Source: JANPJV01 sp031425695 (GTDB lineage Bacteria; Pseudomonadota; Gammaproteobacteria; Xanthomonadales; SZUA-5). From it: a stretch of DNA of 58,833 nt. The stretch covers positions 1-58,833 of the forward strand of contig JANPJV010000060.1 of NCBI GenBank assembly GCA_031425695.1. Reading direction: 5' to 3'. Under the pieces are notes generated by a model, which worked only from the letters and a program-made list of their open reading frames with translations, was not told where the DNA came from and ran no database searches. Within the stretch, counting starts at the first letter, position 1. The number at the start of each line of letters is the position of its first letter. A program made the position numbers and the translations under genes. Below, one piece after another: positions 27,301 to 38,400 of this stretch.

Positions 27301-27846
27301 TACACGCTCCAGCTCGGCACATTGGGCGCCCTCGCCGGCAGCGCCGGGCTCACGATCCAGCTGTTGACTGCCTGGATGCCGGCCAGCGACGACGCGGAAG
27401 CCGGCATCTACCTCGGGCTCAGGTTCCCGGGCCTGTCCGACCTCGGCATCCAGCTGCCATTGCAGGGCGTGCTCTCGCTCGGCTTTCGCAGTTTCGAGAT
27501 GCAACGCTACGACGTCAGCTCCGGGGTCTACGGCTATCTGCTGCGATTGCGTCGTCTGGCCCTGAGCTTCCTCGGCTTCAGCGTGCCGCCCGGCAATACC
27601 GACGTGGTGCTGTTCGGCAATCCGCAGACCGGTGCGGAGGGGCCACTCGGCTGGTACGCGGCCTATGCAAAGGACCTGCCGCCGAAGAAGAAGCCGCCGG
27701 CCGACAGCGCCCTCCTCGTAGACGAAGACGCAGCCACCCAGCTCGCCGATACGCTCGGCGCGCGCACCACCAATGCGCTACGCAGTGGCCCGCGCAGCGA
27801 AATCCTGCGTCTGCGGCGCCGCCGCAGCGGCCAGCACCTCGCCTGA
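24400..27846 (+). CDS. Large unknown protein, second in giant-protein operon
   Basis: This 1148-residue protein has no recognised family. The N-terminus (DDPLYRRVGAAKRLYRSEAD) is not a signal peptide. Most of the protein is predicted beta-rich. Around residues 640-790 a more helical stretch contains PYRRFYDEVVASTVWSGVLF and LDRFYAHHVGFSLTPYQLEN. Residues ~790-1090 show alternating amphipathic strands like those of the giant protein downstream, suggesting a shared beta-rich domain. The tail is basic (LRLRRRRSGQHLA). The ATG at 24400 follows CAGGAG. The next gene starts 15 bp after the stop, so co-expression is very likely. Confidence 0.75.
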   Translation: MANDDPLYRRVGAAKRLYRSEADAEAGLPGFWSGWLAGTESANDPIALSAAWLDAAGCLLFLPEAPASPAAFEQDLITYLASFPAGFKPRLLWLYNPHSPSASWRSADLSITGTGVDTKTAKSQSFPFEDYSLRVGAGTPITLDTSTGGTASFRFGHGIEFLAPQSRATPSAPRLPMAGPDLGVHCGEINLAGTGSNDTLQALGAMLRYARLQPNGVITESVDLPLLKQGGTALALAVALDPLAPLFALRTRLRFLPAAQGAAGTLTSAWITTLGRSISLTPATMPPAGLDVARLVFAATPRNLSSPHLGSKYHLAPSGAFAMTIEPPPGRAKAGPMTADADRLMLGLAGTEYLEIPAGQPVYAVFIPGQPALLKPGGDPANGPLDGAATTAYASFVVDTTRSSDAAATTGIEWFAQPQSAPLYAAGSSATVLDFKPVLAGHLPSLTAALTGSGLTSLPVGAFIGVDPRMLERARTIEIAGLAPKRRAQMGVPVQSDFTADAPVRSVTPPGLVADVNSDSYQSVVVANLPASATPEVRFTSVSPAFQAALQSNQLFFVIADPVALGTQTALDVELSGWRFKLGPANWRSDPDTRTYLLFKFAGRSLEALAADPSTWGWQDAGKTPGGTLADTSQGLARIFAAAKAAPAGSPYRRFYDEVVASTVWSGVLFLNTAIDVGLLDPQLGFITAGVVLDRFYAHHVGFSLTPYQLENKVIKLGQTAAFALVDYQDRRDLTTTKTIAFDYKTLALTAQFANAALTGFSAEVELLANRLFGTELTKLQPERGNNLVLAGSFHTVDGAPAYAFELVGTNVFATASGALASIEVASVALQTESVDAAAGTQVTRFTASGNLTLAENLEFDLFGYGPAFDGSGDGHLRFGNLAVRMSSRRDGSGEKTFAAQEGELSFDLANSEARPQSLIAKFPLTLTSFIAVASGDKAPTPDKLGYVSIAAPIDQAVLTAPWYGFSYTLQLGTLGALAGSAGLTIQLLTAWMPASDDAEAGIYLGLRFPGLSDLGIQLPLQGVLSLGFRSFEMQRYDVSSGVYGYLLRLRRLALSFLGFSVPPGNTDVVLFGNPQTGAEGPLGWYAAYAKDLPPKKKPPADSALLVDEDAATQLADTLGARTTNALRSGPRSEILRLRRRRSGQHLA

Positions 27847-27860
27847 ACCGGAGCATCGAC

Positions 27861-29411
27861 ATGCCAGCGCGCATCAATTTCGAAGTGCTCAACGTCGGCC
27901 AGGGCAGCGGCAATTTCATCGAGATCTTCATGGACGAGGGCGACACCGTGCCGACGACCACGGTGCTGATCGATCTCGGCTCCGAGGGGGCCAGCACCAG
28001 CCATCACGGGCCCAGCCTCGACCGCATCGTCGCCAGCCTGAACAAGATGGCCAAGCCGGAGATCGCCTGCCTGTGCCTGTCGCACAGCGATACCGACCAC
28101 ATCAGCATGATCCTGCAGTTGCTGGCCGCCTTCGATCCGCCAGGCACGGTGAAGCCGACCAAGAAGATCCTGACGATCAACAAGACCTATTACGGCGGGA
28201 ATTCGAGCCTCTACAGCAAGCGCAAAGGCAAGAACGTGCTGACCGAGGTCAAGCGCTACATGCCGTTCTACAAGCCCTGTTCGGTCACCAGCAACACGTC
28301 CACCTATGTCGACAACATTCCGCTCCACGAGGACAAGGCACTGCTCTACAAGATCCATCTCCTGATCGGCAACACCACCAAGGCCGAAGAAGACGAGATT
28401 GACGATTCGCTCAAGCTGCCCGAGACCGGCGACGTCAATATCAACACCGTTTCGCTGGTGGTCGTGTTCGATTGGAACGGCGTGCAGTTCATCACCACCG
28501 GCGATGCCACCGGCATCACCATGCTGCGTGCCAACGCGGTGCTGGGTAGCGGCCCCGGGAGCTTTTTGAGTGATCCGTTGATGCTCACCGTGCCGCATCA
28601 CGGCAGTTATAGGACCGCCTACAATTTCACCGGGCAGGGCCTGCGCGGCAATGTCGAAAAGACCGCTGCACTAACGCTGTTCGCGCGCCGTTGCGGCGCC
28701 AAGATCCTCACCGCCAGCGCCGGCGAGGTGGAGAAGTTCAAGCATCCCTCGGCGGCAATTCTCAAGATCTTCTGGTCCTTTGGCACCACCCAGGTGCCCT
28801 ATAGCGACCCCGGCGCCATCACTGACGCTCACTTCTACACGGCCTATTACGCCAACAGCTACGCCGTGCAGCTCAAGCAACCGACGGTGGCGGCCACCTG
28901 GCCCGGGGCGGGCAAGAATGCCTGGTACACACTGCAGACGGTGGTGCCGGTGTTCACCACCGATTACTTCGCGCGCAACCACCTGACGGCCTGGGAAAAG
29001 CCTCCACCGCCGCCGCCCAAGACCGGCAGCAGCAAACCCTCGCCGATCAAGAAAACCAAGGTCGCGAGCACCCCCTACATGGCGGTCCTGCCGACCTCGA
29101 TCGCCGCGCCCAGCCCTGGCTCCGTGGTCGAGTTTCCAGACGTGAGCAAGTTCCCGGCCGAGGAAGTCGGCTGGAGCATCGCCATGGGGACCGACCTCAA
29201 GTACACGATGGCCCCGATCGTACCGACCACAGCCTCAATCGCCTTCCTGCACGCGCTGGTCGCCAACGCCGAGCGGCACTACGACTGGTACGCGTCGGCT
29301 GAACCGCGGGCGCCAGTACGGCCAACCACGCTCGCCGGACTGCTGCCCCTACCGCGGCGCCCGCCGGAGCGTCCTGGCCCCAGTGGAAGACCCCGTCCCA
29401 AGCGTCGCTGA
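27861..29411 (+). CDS. Soluble ComEC-like metallo-beta-lactamase-fold hydrolase
   Basis: This 516-residue protein has a metallo-beta-lactamase fold of the ComEC/Rec2 type. The N-terminus FEVLNVGQGSGNFIEIFMDE, the metal motif SHSDTDHIS (H75, D77, D79, H80), VVFDWNGVQFITTGDA and VPHHGSY match the ComEC hydrolase domain, which acts on nucleic acid in that family. Unlike ComEC there are no transmembrane helices, OB domain or signal peptide. The last ~150 residues, with PPPPPPKTGSSKPSPIKKTK and a basic Pro/Arg tail, are unrelated and may be a linker or docking region. It is packed between two giant genes of the operon, so it probably serves their system. Confidence 0.85.
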   Translation: MPARINFEVLNVGQGSGNFIEIFMDEGDTVPTTTVLIDLGSEGASTSHHGPSLDRIVASLNKMAKPEIACLCLSHSDTDHISMILQLLAAFDPPGTVKPTKKILTINKTYYGGNSSLYSKRKGKNVLTEVKRYMPFYKPCSVTSNTSTYVDNIPLHEDKALLYKIHLLIGNTTKAEEDEIDDSLKLPETGDVNINTVSLVVVFDWNGVQFITTGDATGITMLRANAVLGSGPGSFLSDPLMLTVPHHGSYRTAYNFTGQGLRGNVEKTAALTLFARRCGAKILTASAGEVEKFKHPSAAILKIFWSFGTTQVPYSDPGAITDAHFYTAYYANSYAVQLKQPTVAATWPGAGKNAWYTLQTVVPVFTTDYFARNHLTAWEKPPPPPPKTGSSKPSPIKKTKVASTPYMAVLPTSIAAPSPGSVVEFPDVSKFPAEEVGWSIAMGTDLKYTMAPIVPTTASIAFLHALVANAERHYDWYASAEPRAPVRPTTLAGLLPLPRRPPERPGPSGRPRPKRR

Positions 29412-29458
29412 ACGGCACGCGGCCTAAGCCGCGATTGCGAATCTGATTGGAGTCAACG

Positions 29459-32400
29459 ATGACGCTGACCGACGTCTACGATGCACTGAAGCGCTACCTC
29501 GATAGCGGTCGCATCGACCTCTACGCCGCAGCCGTGGCCGAACCGGCGACGCTCGCAGGCCTGCGCGAGGCACTCGACCACTATGCGATCTGGAGCGCCT
29601 TCGAGCTCACCGGCGCGAACCTGCAGCCGCCCGGAAGCATGATCAAGCTGACTGACGGCAAGGGCAGCTATGGCCTCGGCCCGGAAGAGACGCGCCCGGC
29701 CATCACCGCCACGCTCGAAGTGACCGAGGAAGCCGGCGTTTTCAGCTTCGTCCTGCGCTTTGACTTCGGCGCCGGACGCATCGGCTTCGCCACGCTGTTC
29801 CCCGATCTGCTGCCCGACTACGAGCAGTTGCAAGCCAATCAGTCAGTCGAGTTTGCACGTTCCTATCTCTACGATCTCGGCCTGCGCGTCCTGCGCATGG
29901 CCGCGCGCAACGGCACTGACAGCACGGTCGCAACGAACGGCCTGCTGGATGCCGAAGGCATCCTCGTCAAGTACAAATCGCTGTTCCCCGGCTGGCCGCT
30001 GACCATCACCGGCTCGCTTTCGATGCCGCGCGCAGGACGCACCGATGACCCCGTGGCGATGTCGCTGACCGGCATCGACAAGCGCGTCCAGATCGTCTTT
30101 TACAACAACCAGTTGACCAATGTGGGCCTGACGCTCGAGGCCGTGCGTGACCTCGACCCGGAGGTCAACCTGGTCACTGCCGTGTCCTCACTGGAGCTGA
30201 TCGGAAGCCTCAAGTTTTCCACCTACGACCCGGTCACGCTGAGGGTTCCGCTGACCTCGTCGGGCACCACCTGGCGGCTGATCGCAGAGCTGCCGGCGGG
30301 CCTGGCCACCATCGGCAATGCGATCTCGGCGCTCGCCGGACTGCTCGGCCTGCAACCGGACGACCTGCTGCGTCCGATCGATTTCATCGGCCTCGACGTG
30401 TTCTTCCTGTCGACCATCGAGGTCGCCTTTGCGCCGCCATCGGGCAGTTTCCCGCTCGCTGAAACCCCAATCGCGCTGGCCAGTGCCGCATTTACTCCCA
30501 CCCTGCGCTGGCTTGCGATCACGGTGCGCTCGGACAAGACCTGGACACCGCCGCTGCCGTTCGTCTCGATCGACCGCGTTGGCGCGCGCTGGGTGGTGAT
30601 GTGGCCGGACACCGCCAGCACCAGCAGTGTCTGGGGCGGCAGTGTCTTCGGCGGCCTCAGCCTCGGCGACTCTGAACAGTTCGATCCCGTTACGGGCAAG
30701 CCGATCCTGTTCACGCTCGACGTGACCGCGCTGCTGCCGAGCTTCGTCGTCAATGGACGCCTGCGCCAGGCGCTGACGCTGCCGATCGGCACCGCGCTCA
30801 CCCGCTACGTCGGCAGTGGAACCCCGCCGACGCCACCGGGCATGAGCCTGACCAGTTTCTGGTTCACGGCTGACCCCAATCAGCGCAGCTTCCGCGCCGA
30901 AGCCGAGCTCAATATGGACTGGGCGCTGTCGCCCTTCCGCAGCATCGTCTTCGACCTCACCGGCATGAGCTTCTTCGTCGACCTCTCGCAATCGAGCGTC
31001 TCGGCAGGGCTCGCCGCCTCCATCCGGCTGGACGACCAGGCCGCGCCGAACGGCCTCTTCCCGACCATCAGCGTGGGCGCCCGTGCCGAGCGCGCCCAGG
31101 GCAAGACCGTGTGGACTTTCGAGGGCGGCCTGCTGCCCGGAGCACCGCTGTCGCTGACGCGCATTGCCAAACGCATGTTGGATGTCGAGGTCCGCGACTG
31201 GCCGAACTTCCCCGAGATCCGCATCGACACGCTCGGCTTCACGGTCGAGACCGGCGACCAGGGTTACTACGCCGCCAACGGCTCGGCCTCGCTGCTGTGG
31301 TCGCCCAAGATTCTCGACACCGATGTGCGCGTCGCCGTGACTGCCGGCGCCAGCGTGACCAAGCCAACCGGCGGCACCGCCTCCGGCACGGTGGCCGGAA
31401 GCCTCGCGCTCAACCGGCTGGCAATGTCGCTGAGCTTCGATTTTGGCGTGCCCAATCCCACCTGGCGCTTTCGTGTCCAGTTCGGCGAGCCGTGGCTCGA
31501 GCTCACCACGTTCACCACGCAAGACCAGCCGCCGCACCGGATCCTGACCGCGCAGCTCGGCGGCGTGACGCTCGGCAGCATCATCGAGTACCTGGTCAAC
31601 CTGGCGGCGCCGACGCTCGGGTACCGGCTCGATGCGCCGTGGGACGCGCTCAACCGCGTCGACCTTTCGCGCTTCCTGCTGTCGCTCGACCTGACCGCCA
31701 GCTCAGTCACGCTGTCGATGAACCTGCCGATCGATCTGGGTGTGATGCAGATCAGCAAGCTGGGGCTGAAGTACACCCGCGGCGCGGGCTTGTCTGGCGT
31801 CGAGCTGACCCTCGAAGGCCGCTTCTTCGGCCAGCAGAAAGCGCTTGGCTGGGATGTGATCCGCGACCCGCCGCCGGCGGTGCCGGGCAAGGGCAGCCTG
31901 ATCGACCTGTACTACCTGGCACTCGGCCAGCGCGTGCGTCCGCAGGACCAGTCGCCCAAGACCGTGCGCGCCTTTCTCGACGCCATGGAAAAGGCGATGC
32001 AGCCGTTGCCGCCAGGTGGCAACACGCCGCCGCCGATCGGCAACGGCGTCGAATTCGCCGCTGACAGCGAGTGGCTGATCGGCCTCGATATCGACCTCGC
32101 CGAGACTTTCCGCCTTGGCCTCTTGTTCAACGATCCGAATCTCTATGGACTCTCGATCGCCCTGCGCGGGCCCAAGGCCGGCACCTTCGGCGGCCTCGAT
32201 TTCCAGCTGCTGTACAAGAAGATCTCCGACACCATCGGCATGTTCCGGATTGACCTCGCGCTGCCGATCGCGATGCGCAGCTTCACCTTCGGACCGGTTG
32301 GGATCACCCTCGGCACGATCGCGTTGGAGGTCTACACCAACGGCAACTTCACTATCGATTTCGGCTATCCCTGGAAGCGTGATTTCTCGCGCGCCTTCAC

Positions 32401-35400
32401 CCTGCAGTATTTCCCCTTCATCGGCCGTGGCGGCATCTATTACGGCTACTTGAACGGGGCCACCTCGAGCCGCGTGCCGCGGATCACCGACGGCACCTTC
32501 GATCCCGTGATCGAGCTCGGCGTGGGCCTCGCGGTCGGCATCGGCAAGGAAGTCGTGTTCGGGCCGCTTTCGGGCGGCGCGTACGTGCAGATCGAAGTGG
32601 TGTTCCTCGGCGTTTTCGGCTGGTTCAATCCCACCGACCACGCCCGCGACCCGGCCATGTATTTCTGGGCGCAGGCGACTGCGGCGATCGTCGGCAAGGT
32701 CTACGGCACGGTCGACTTCAAGGTCATCAAGGTCTCGGTCTCGCTGATGATCGAGGCCGAGGCGATGGTCACCTTCGAGGCCTATCGCGCGGCCTTGTTC
32801 CACATCGCGGTGCGGGTCACGGCCGAGGCTGAGATCAAGATCCTCTTCATCAAGATCTCCTTCAGCTTCAAGATTTCGCTCGCCTTCGATTTCACCGCTG
32901 GCAGCGATTCGCCGACACCCTGGCGAGTGGCCTCCGGCCAGGGCGCCAACCTCTCGCGGCATGCGCGCGGCACGCGCCTGCCTTCTCTGCGCCGCTCACA
33001 GCAGCGGCGCATCGCGGCGCTCGCGCAGACCCTTGCCCGCGCATTGCAAGCCCGTGGGGTGCTGCGCGCGGCCGGCGCGTACGTCCTCGATTTCGATCCC
33101 GAGGCGCCGATCTTTGCGGCCGGCAAACAGACCCTCTCGCTCAATCTCATTCCCTCCTTCACGCTCGACGGCCTGCCAATCACCTGGCCCGGCGCAGCCG
33201 CGTCGGACAACCGCGAACCCAACTGGCGCATCGCGCTGCTGCTGACCGCCGAGACCGGCGTCGATCCGGGCGCGCTTGACCCGGCGATGCGCAAGGTACG
33301 GCAACCAACGCACGCGCTGCACACCGATAGCGCCGAGGGCGAGCCCGCTTATCTGCTCTGCGAAGCCTTCCTGCGCTGGGCGATCTACGCGATCGTCAGC
33401 GCCGACGGCACTGGGGCGAGCGGCCTGGTCACCGCTGCGCAAATGGAAACACTCGCCGAGCAGCTCGACCTGCCGGAAACGGCCGATCGCGCATTTTCGC
33501 TGGAGAACCTCGGCAAGTTCTTCGAGCACTCGCTCGCCTGGCAGATCGCCGGCGATCCAGGCGGCGATACCACCGTGCTCGACGCCATGCTGCTGCCGCT
33601 GCCCCCGGCACTGAACCTGGCCTGGGACAAGCCGACGCCTGGATCGCGCATCCTCTCCGACTGGCAGCAGATCGGTGCCGACTACATAGCGGGCGTCGCC
33701 GAATACCAGCAGCGCTTCCAGCCCATGCAGCGCGACCCGGCCAGCGCGCCGGAGGCGACCGACGACACCCTCGAGGCCTTCGCCACCCACGCTTTCCGCG
33801 ACTACTGCCTGATGCTCACCAAGGCCGCGGTCAAGTCCGCGCGCGACACGCTGACGCGGGCGCAGGTCGAGATCAGCGCGCCGAGCTCGCTGGCCGAAAT
33901 TGCCGCTCGCTTTCCGACCGTGTCGGTCGATTACCACGTGCGCGGCAACGACACGCTCGACGAAGTCGCGATCGCGCTTGGCGCCACTTTCGAAGAGCTG
34001 CGCGCGCTCAATCCGGGGCTTGCGCAAGCGCTCGCCAGCGCCGCGCCAGGCAGCCTGATCGCCGTCGAGCTCGGCGTGGCACCCGCACTCGTGGCTCTCG
34101 ACAATCCCGACGTGAAGCTGACCGCCGGCATGCGCGCGCTCGGTCGCGTCCATGCAAACGTGCGCGAAGGCGACAGCTTCAGTGCCGTCGCCAGCCGTTT
34201 CGGGCTTGCGGGCGTCGCCGCGCTGGCGACACCGGGAGTGCTGGCCAACGTGAAGCTGCTGGGCGCAGGCCAGCCCATCAGCAGCGCATCGACCAGCTAC
34301 CGCTTCGGCGCCGATCTGGCCGCCGGGCTCGGTGCTGCGGTTTTCTTCGCCCGCTGGTACGGAACCCACGGGGTCACGCAAGCCGACTGGTACGCGCAGA
34401 CGCTGGCGCTTTGGAATGCCGCCGCGCTGGCCGGCATCAACCCGGCCGGCAGCATTCCCGCCGGTACGCCGCTCAAAGTACCGAACGCTTACAACGACAC
34501 CGCTCCGCCGGGCATGCCGAATTACACCAGCCTCTCCGGCGACACGCCGTTGCACATCGGCGCGGCGCTCGCGCTGCAACAGATCTACGGCTCCGGAAGC
34601 CCGGCCGATGCACCACCCGGATGGCTGCAGTTTCGCAACGCCTGCAGCCAGAACGGACGCGATATCAACCTGCCGGCAGCACTCGTGGCAGTGCAGGCCG
34701 GCGAGACGCTTACGATGCTCGGCCTGCGTACGCTGCTGCACAGCCGCGACGACGATGTCGATGCGGCGGCCCTGCTCGGCTGGCTCGGCAGTTCTCCGGT
34801 GCTGTCGCCGCTCGCTCTCATCGAGGTCGATGGCGCACAGGTCGACAGTGCCAAGTTCGCAAGCTTCAGCGCGATCTCATCCGCGCTCGGCCTCAGTCTG
34901 GTTGAGGTGGGATCGGCGCTCGCCGACACGCCGGGCCTGCTCGCCGCGAGCAGCGCGGACAAAGTCACGCTGAGCATCTCGGCGGTGCCGGTGCAGCGCG
35001 TCGATGCGCTGGTCACCGATGCACTGGCAGGAAATGCCGTGGCCGACCTCGCCGGGCAAGTCTCGCGGCAGACGCTCTCAGGCCTGCGCTTGCCAGCACC
35101 AGTGACCGAAGGCGGCAAGATCGTTGCCAAGGGTCCGCTGACGGCGTTCGTCGAACTGACCGGCCAGCAGATCGTTGGCCCGGAACCGGGAGATGACATC
35201 GAGCCGGGATCCGGCATCAACCTGACGGTGACCGGTGGCGCACCCTGGATCAGCTTCGTCGGCTCTACCGTCACCAGCGGCGAAACCGTCGCCACCCTGC
35301 AGAACCGCCATTCCGACGCCGCCGCCCTGAACCCGGGGCTGATCGCACGCGCGGAGCGCAATGAGACGCTACCGGCCGGCCTGATCCTGCGCACCGGCCT

Positions 35401-38400
35401 GGTCGATGAGCTCGCTTACCGCTACAGCGCGGCCGAGCTCAAGGCGCGCTATCCGGCGCCGATCCTGGCGCTGGCACCCATTGAAGGACCGGTCGCGCTG
35501 CCACTTTCGGCGCTCGCGCCCGAAAGCTTCGGGCTCGACCATGAGCTGATCCTGCAGACTGCGCTGCCACTCGCCCTGCCGGGCAGCCAGGGCGCGCTCG
35601 CTGGCCAGCCGCAACTGTTCCCGTTCCCGAACGGCCTGCGCTTGCTCGCGCACGCCGGTACGCCGCTCGAATTCGAAGTGATTGCCGGCAAGCCCGCAGA
35701 TTCCGCCGACGGCGCCAGCAGCATCCTGCCGAACGCCACCTTCGGCGCCAGCGTCAGCGTGCGCATCCAGCGAACTGAATCGGAACCGCCGCTCTACACG
35801 CTGATCGGCAGTGATGCCGATGGCCGCGAGGTGCTGCTCGATCTCGTCGCTCATCTCGGTGCTGGTGCGGTCGCCTATCTCGCCGTCGTGCCTGACCCGG
35901 CGGCGAGCGATCCGGTCGGGCTCACCATCATCGACCTGACCAATGCTGCCGATGCGTGGCTGGTCCGCACCAATCTCTCGACCGCGAGCGTGCCCGACGA
36001 CGTTTCCGCCGCCCGCGAAAAATTGCGCGCACGCGTGTCGGCGTCGACGACGCCGCTCGACAGCGCCACGCTCGCTGCGCCGGCGGCCTTCGCGCAACTG
36101 CTCTTCGAGGGTAGCGTGGTCGGCGGCAGCGGCTACTTTCTGTCGGTGACCGCGCGCGATGGTGGCGGCCTGCCAGCCAGCGCTTTCGACAGCGACGGAC
36201 GCGCAGAGCTGCGCTTTATCGTGCTGTCGTCGGCAGCGCAACAGCCCGCGCCCGGTGGCCGCGCGCTCGAAGCCTTCGCCAATTGCGTGCTGCTCGCGGC
36301 GGGAATCGATCCCAGCTCGCAGCGCCTCAGCGTGATCGCCACCAGCGACGAGCTCGGCAACGCGGTGGCCACCGTGCCGCCCGGCAATGCCGGATTTCGC
36401 ATGGTGCTGCCGAACGCGCGCCCGACGGCGCTCGGCGCCGCCGCGATCGATCCGACGCCGACCGCACAGTTGTTCAGCCTCGTCGACTACACCCTCGGCA
36501 CGCCCGGCGCGGTCTTCGACGCCGGCATCGCCGGCCTGCCGATCTATCCGCAGAGCGAGCGTGCGCCGAGCTGGCGCGCAGAGCGCGCTGAACGCCGCCG
36601 CCGGCTGCGTGGTGAGGCGCCACTCGCCGTCGATCCAAATCCCGACTGGATCTACGAGATCGTCGTCCCGATCAGCCGCTTCGCTGCCGGTTCGGCCGTA
36701 CCCGCGGTTGCCGGCCTGCCGGCCCCGGAAAACGATCCCTACCGCGGCCTGGGGACCGCGGCGACGCGTCCCGATGCGCAATTCGCCATCGGCCTGCGCG
36801 ACGTCCTCGGCAACGCTTCCGCGGCCGCGGATGCCAAGACGGTCGCAGTCAATATCGGCTACACCGATCCCTTGCTCGGCCCGGATGGCTGGCCATCGAC
36901 ACGGCTGACGTACCATGTCAGCGGGACGGCACCGGATGGCCGGCTCGGCATGCGCATCGACGCGCTGCCAGCCAATCTGTGGCCCGCGCTGTCGGCCCCG
37001 GCCGGAGATGCCGCGATCGGCGCGCGCCAGCAGGCTGAGCGCTACCAGGCAATCTACTACCAGTGGAGCCAGCCCAAGCTCGAGCTGGCCGCGTCGAGCT
37101 CGCTGTTCGCAGCCGATCAGCCGCTCAGCGCCGGACCGGCGGCAGCGTGGTCCTTCGCCGCCGCGCAATACTTCAACGCCGCGACGCTAGCGCAGGCAAG
37201 CGCAGTGCAGCCGGCAGCCACGCAGAGCCAGTTGCCGGGCGCGCTGGTGGCGACCTATGGCATGGGCCTGGAGCATTTCGCCGCTGCCAACGCCACCGCG
37301 GCCGCACGCTCGATCCTGCAGGATGCCGCGCTGCCGATGCCAGCCTACGTGGCGATGCAGGACGGCGACAGCGCCGATTCCCTGGTCGCACGCACGCCGC
37401 CCGGCGTGCTGGCACCGACCGCCGAGGCACTGCTCAATCTCGATGCGAACAGCCAGCGCCTGCCGCTGCGTGCCGGCACGCTGCTCGCCAGCATGGCGCG
37501 CAACGCGACCGTCGCCGCGCTCGACCCGACCCCCTCTCTGGCCTTCTACGCCGACCAGCTCGGCACAACCCCCGGCCAGCTCGCGCTGGATAACACCTCG
37601 CAGGAAATCCTGCACGCAGGCTTCGAGTTCCTGATCGATGGCGTCGCGCTCGCGGTCAACTATCTGCCGGAAAACGGCCGCCTGGTCCGCAGCTTCGACG
37701 AAGCCGTTTCCGCGTACGCGGATCTCGGCATCCACATCAGCAGCGCGGAACTCGGTGAGGCCGTGCGCGACGAGACCTCCGTGCTCGCCGTCAGCAGCCC
37801 GCTCTCCTCCAGCCACTACCAGGTACCGCCGCCGAGTGCCGAGCATCCCTTCGAAACCCTGAGCGACAACGGCAGCGGCAGCAGCGCGCTGCAACTGGCC
37901 AAGCTCAACACCGCGACGCGCAATCTGTTCGACACCGGGGCGATGGTCTATGTCGGCGACTTCGAGCAGCGCCAAAGCGTGGCGCCTGACGATCTCGCAA
38001 CGCTCTTCGACTGGACCCAGCGTTTCGGCACCACGCCGACACAGTTGTTGCAGCGCATGGACGAGCTCGCGGTCCCCGTGCCAACGGCCTCGTCACTGAC
38101 TGTCCCGGGATTGCTGGCGCTGCCAGTGTCGCCTTCGCTCCGCATTGGCGCCACGGTACCCGCGACACTGCAGCCGCAGGTTCTGGTCGCACGCTTCGAA
38201 TACGGCGCCGGCATGCTCGCGCCGCTGGCGCAGTTTGTCACCGACAACCTCGGCATGCCGCGCCTGCTCAACGCCGGGGTGCGCGTCGAGGTCAGCGTCG
38301 GCGGCAAGCCGCATGCGGTCGACACGGTAGCCGGCGACAGCTTCGCCAGCGTGCTCGGACGCTTGCAGGCCGAGGATCCGGTGATCGACATCGCCCTGCT

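Noticed and set aside
27861..29411. Calling the MBL gene comEC
   Set aside because: Only the hydrolase domain is similar; the transmembrane channel and OB domain that define ComEC are missing.
30188..31537. 449-residue minus-strand frame within the giant gene
   Set aside because: Composition is typical of antisense shadows, without ribosome site or recognisable domain.
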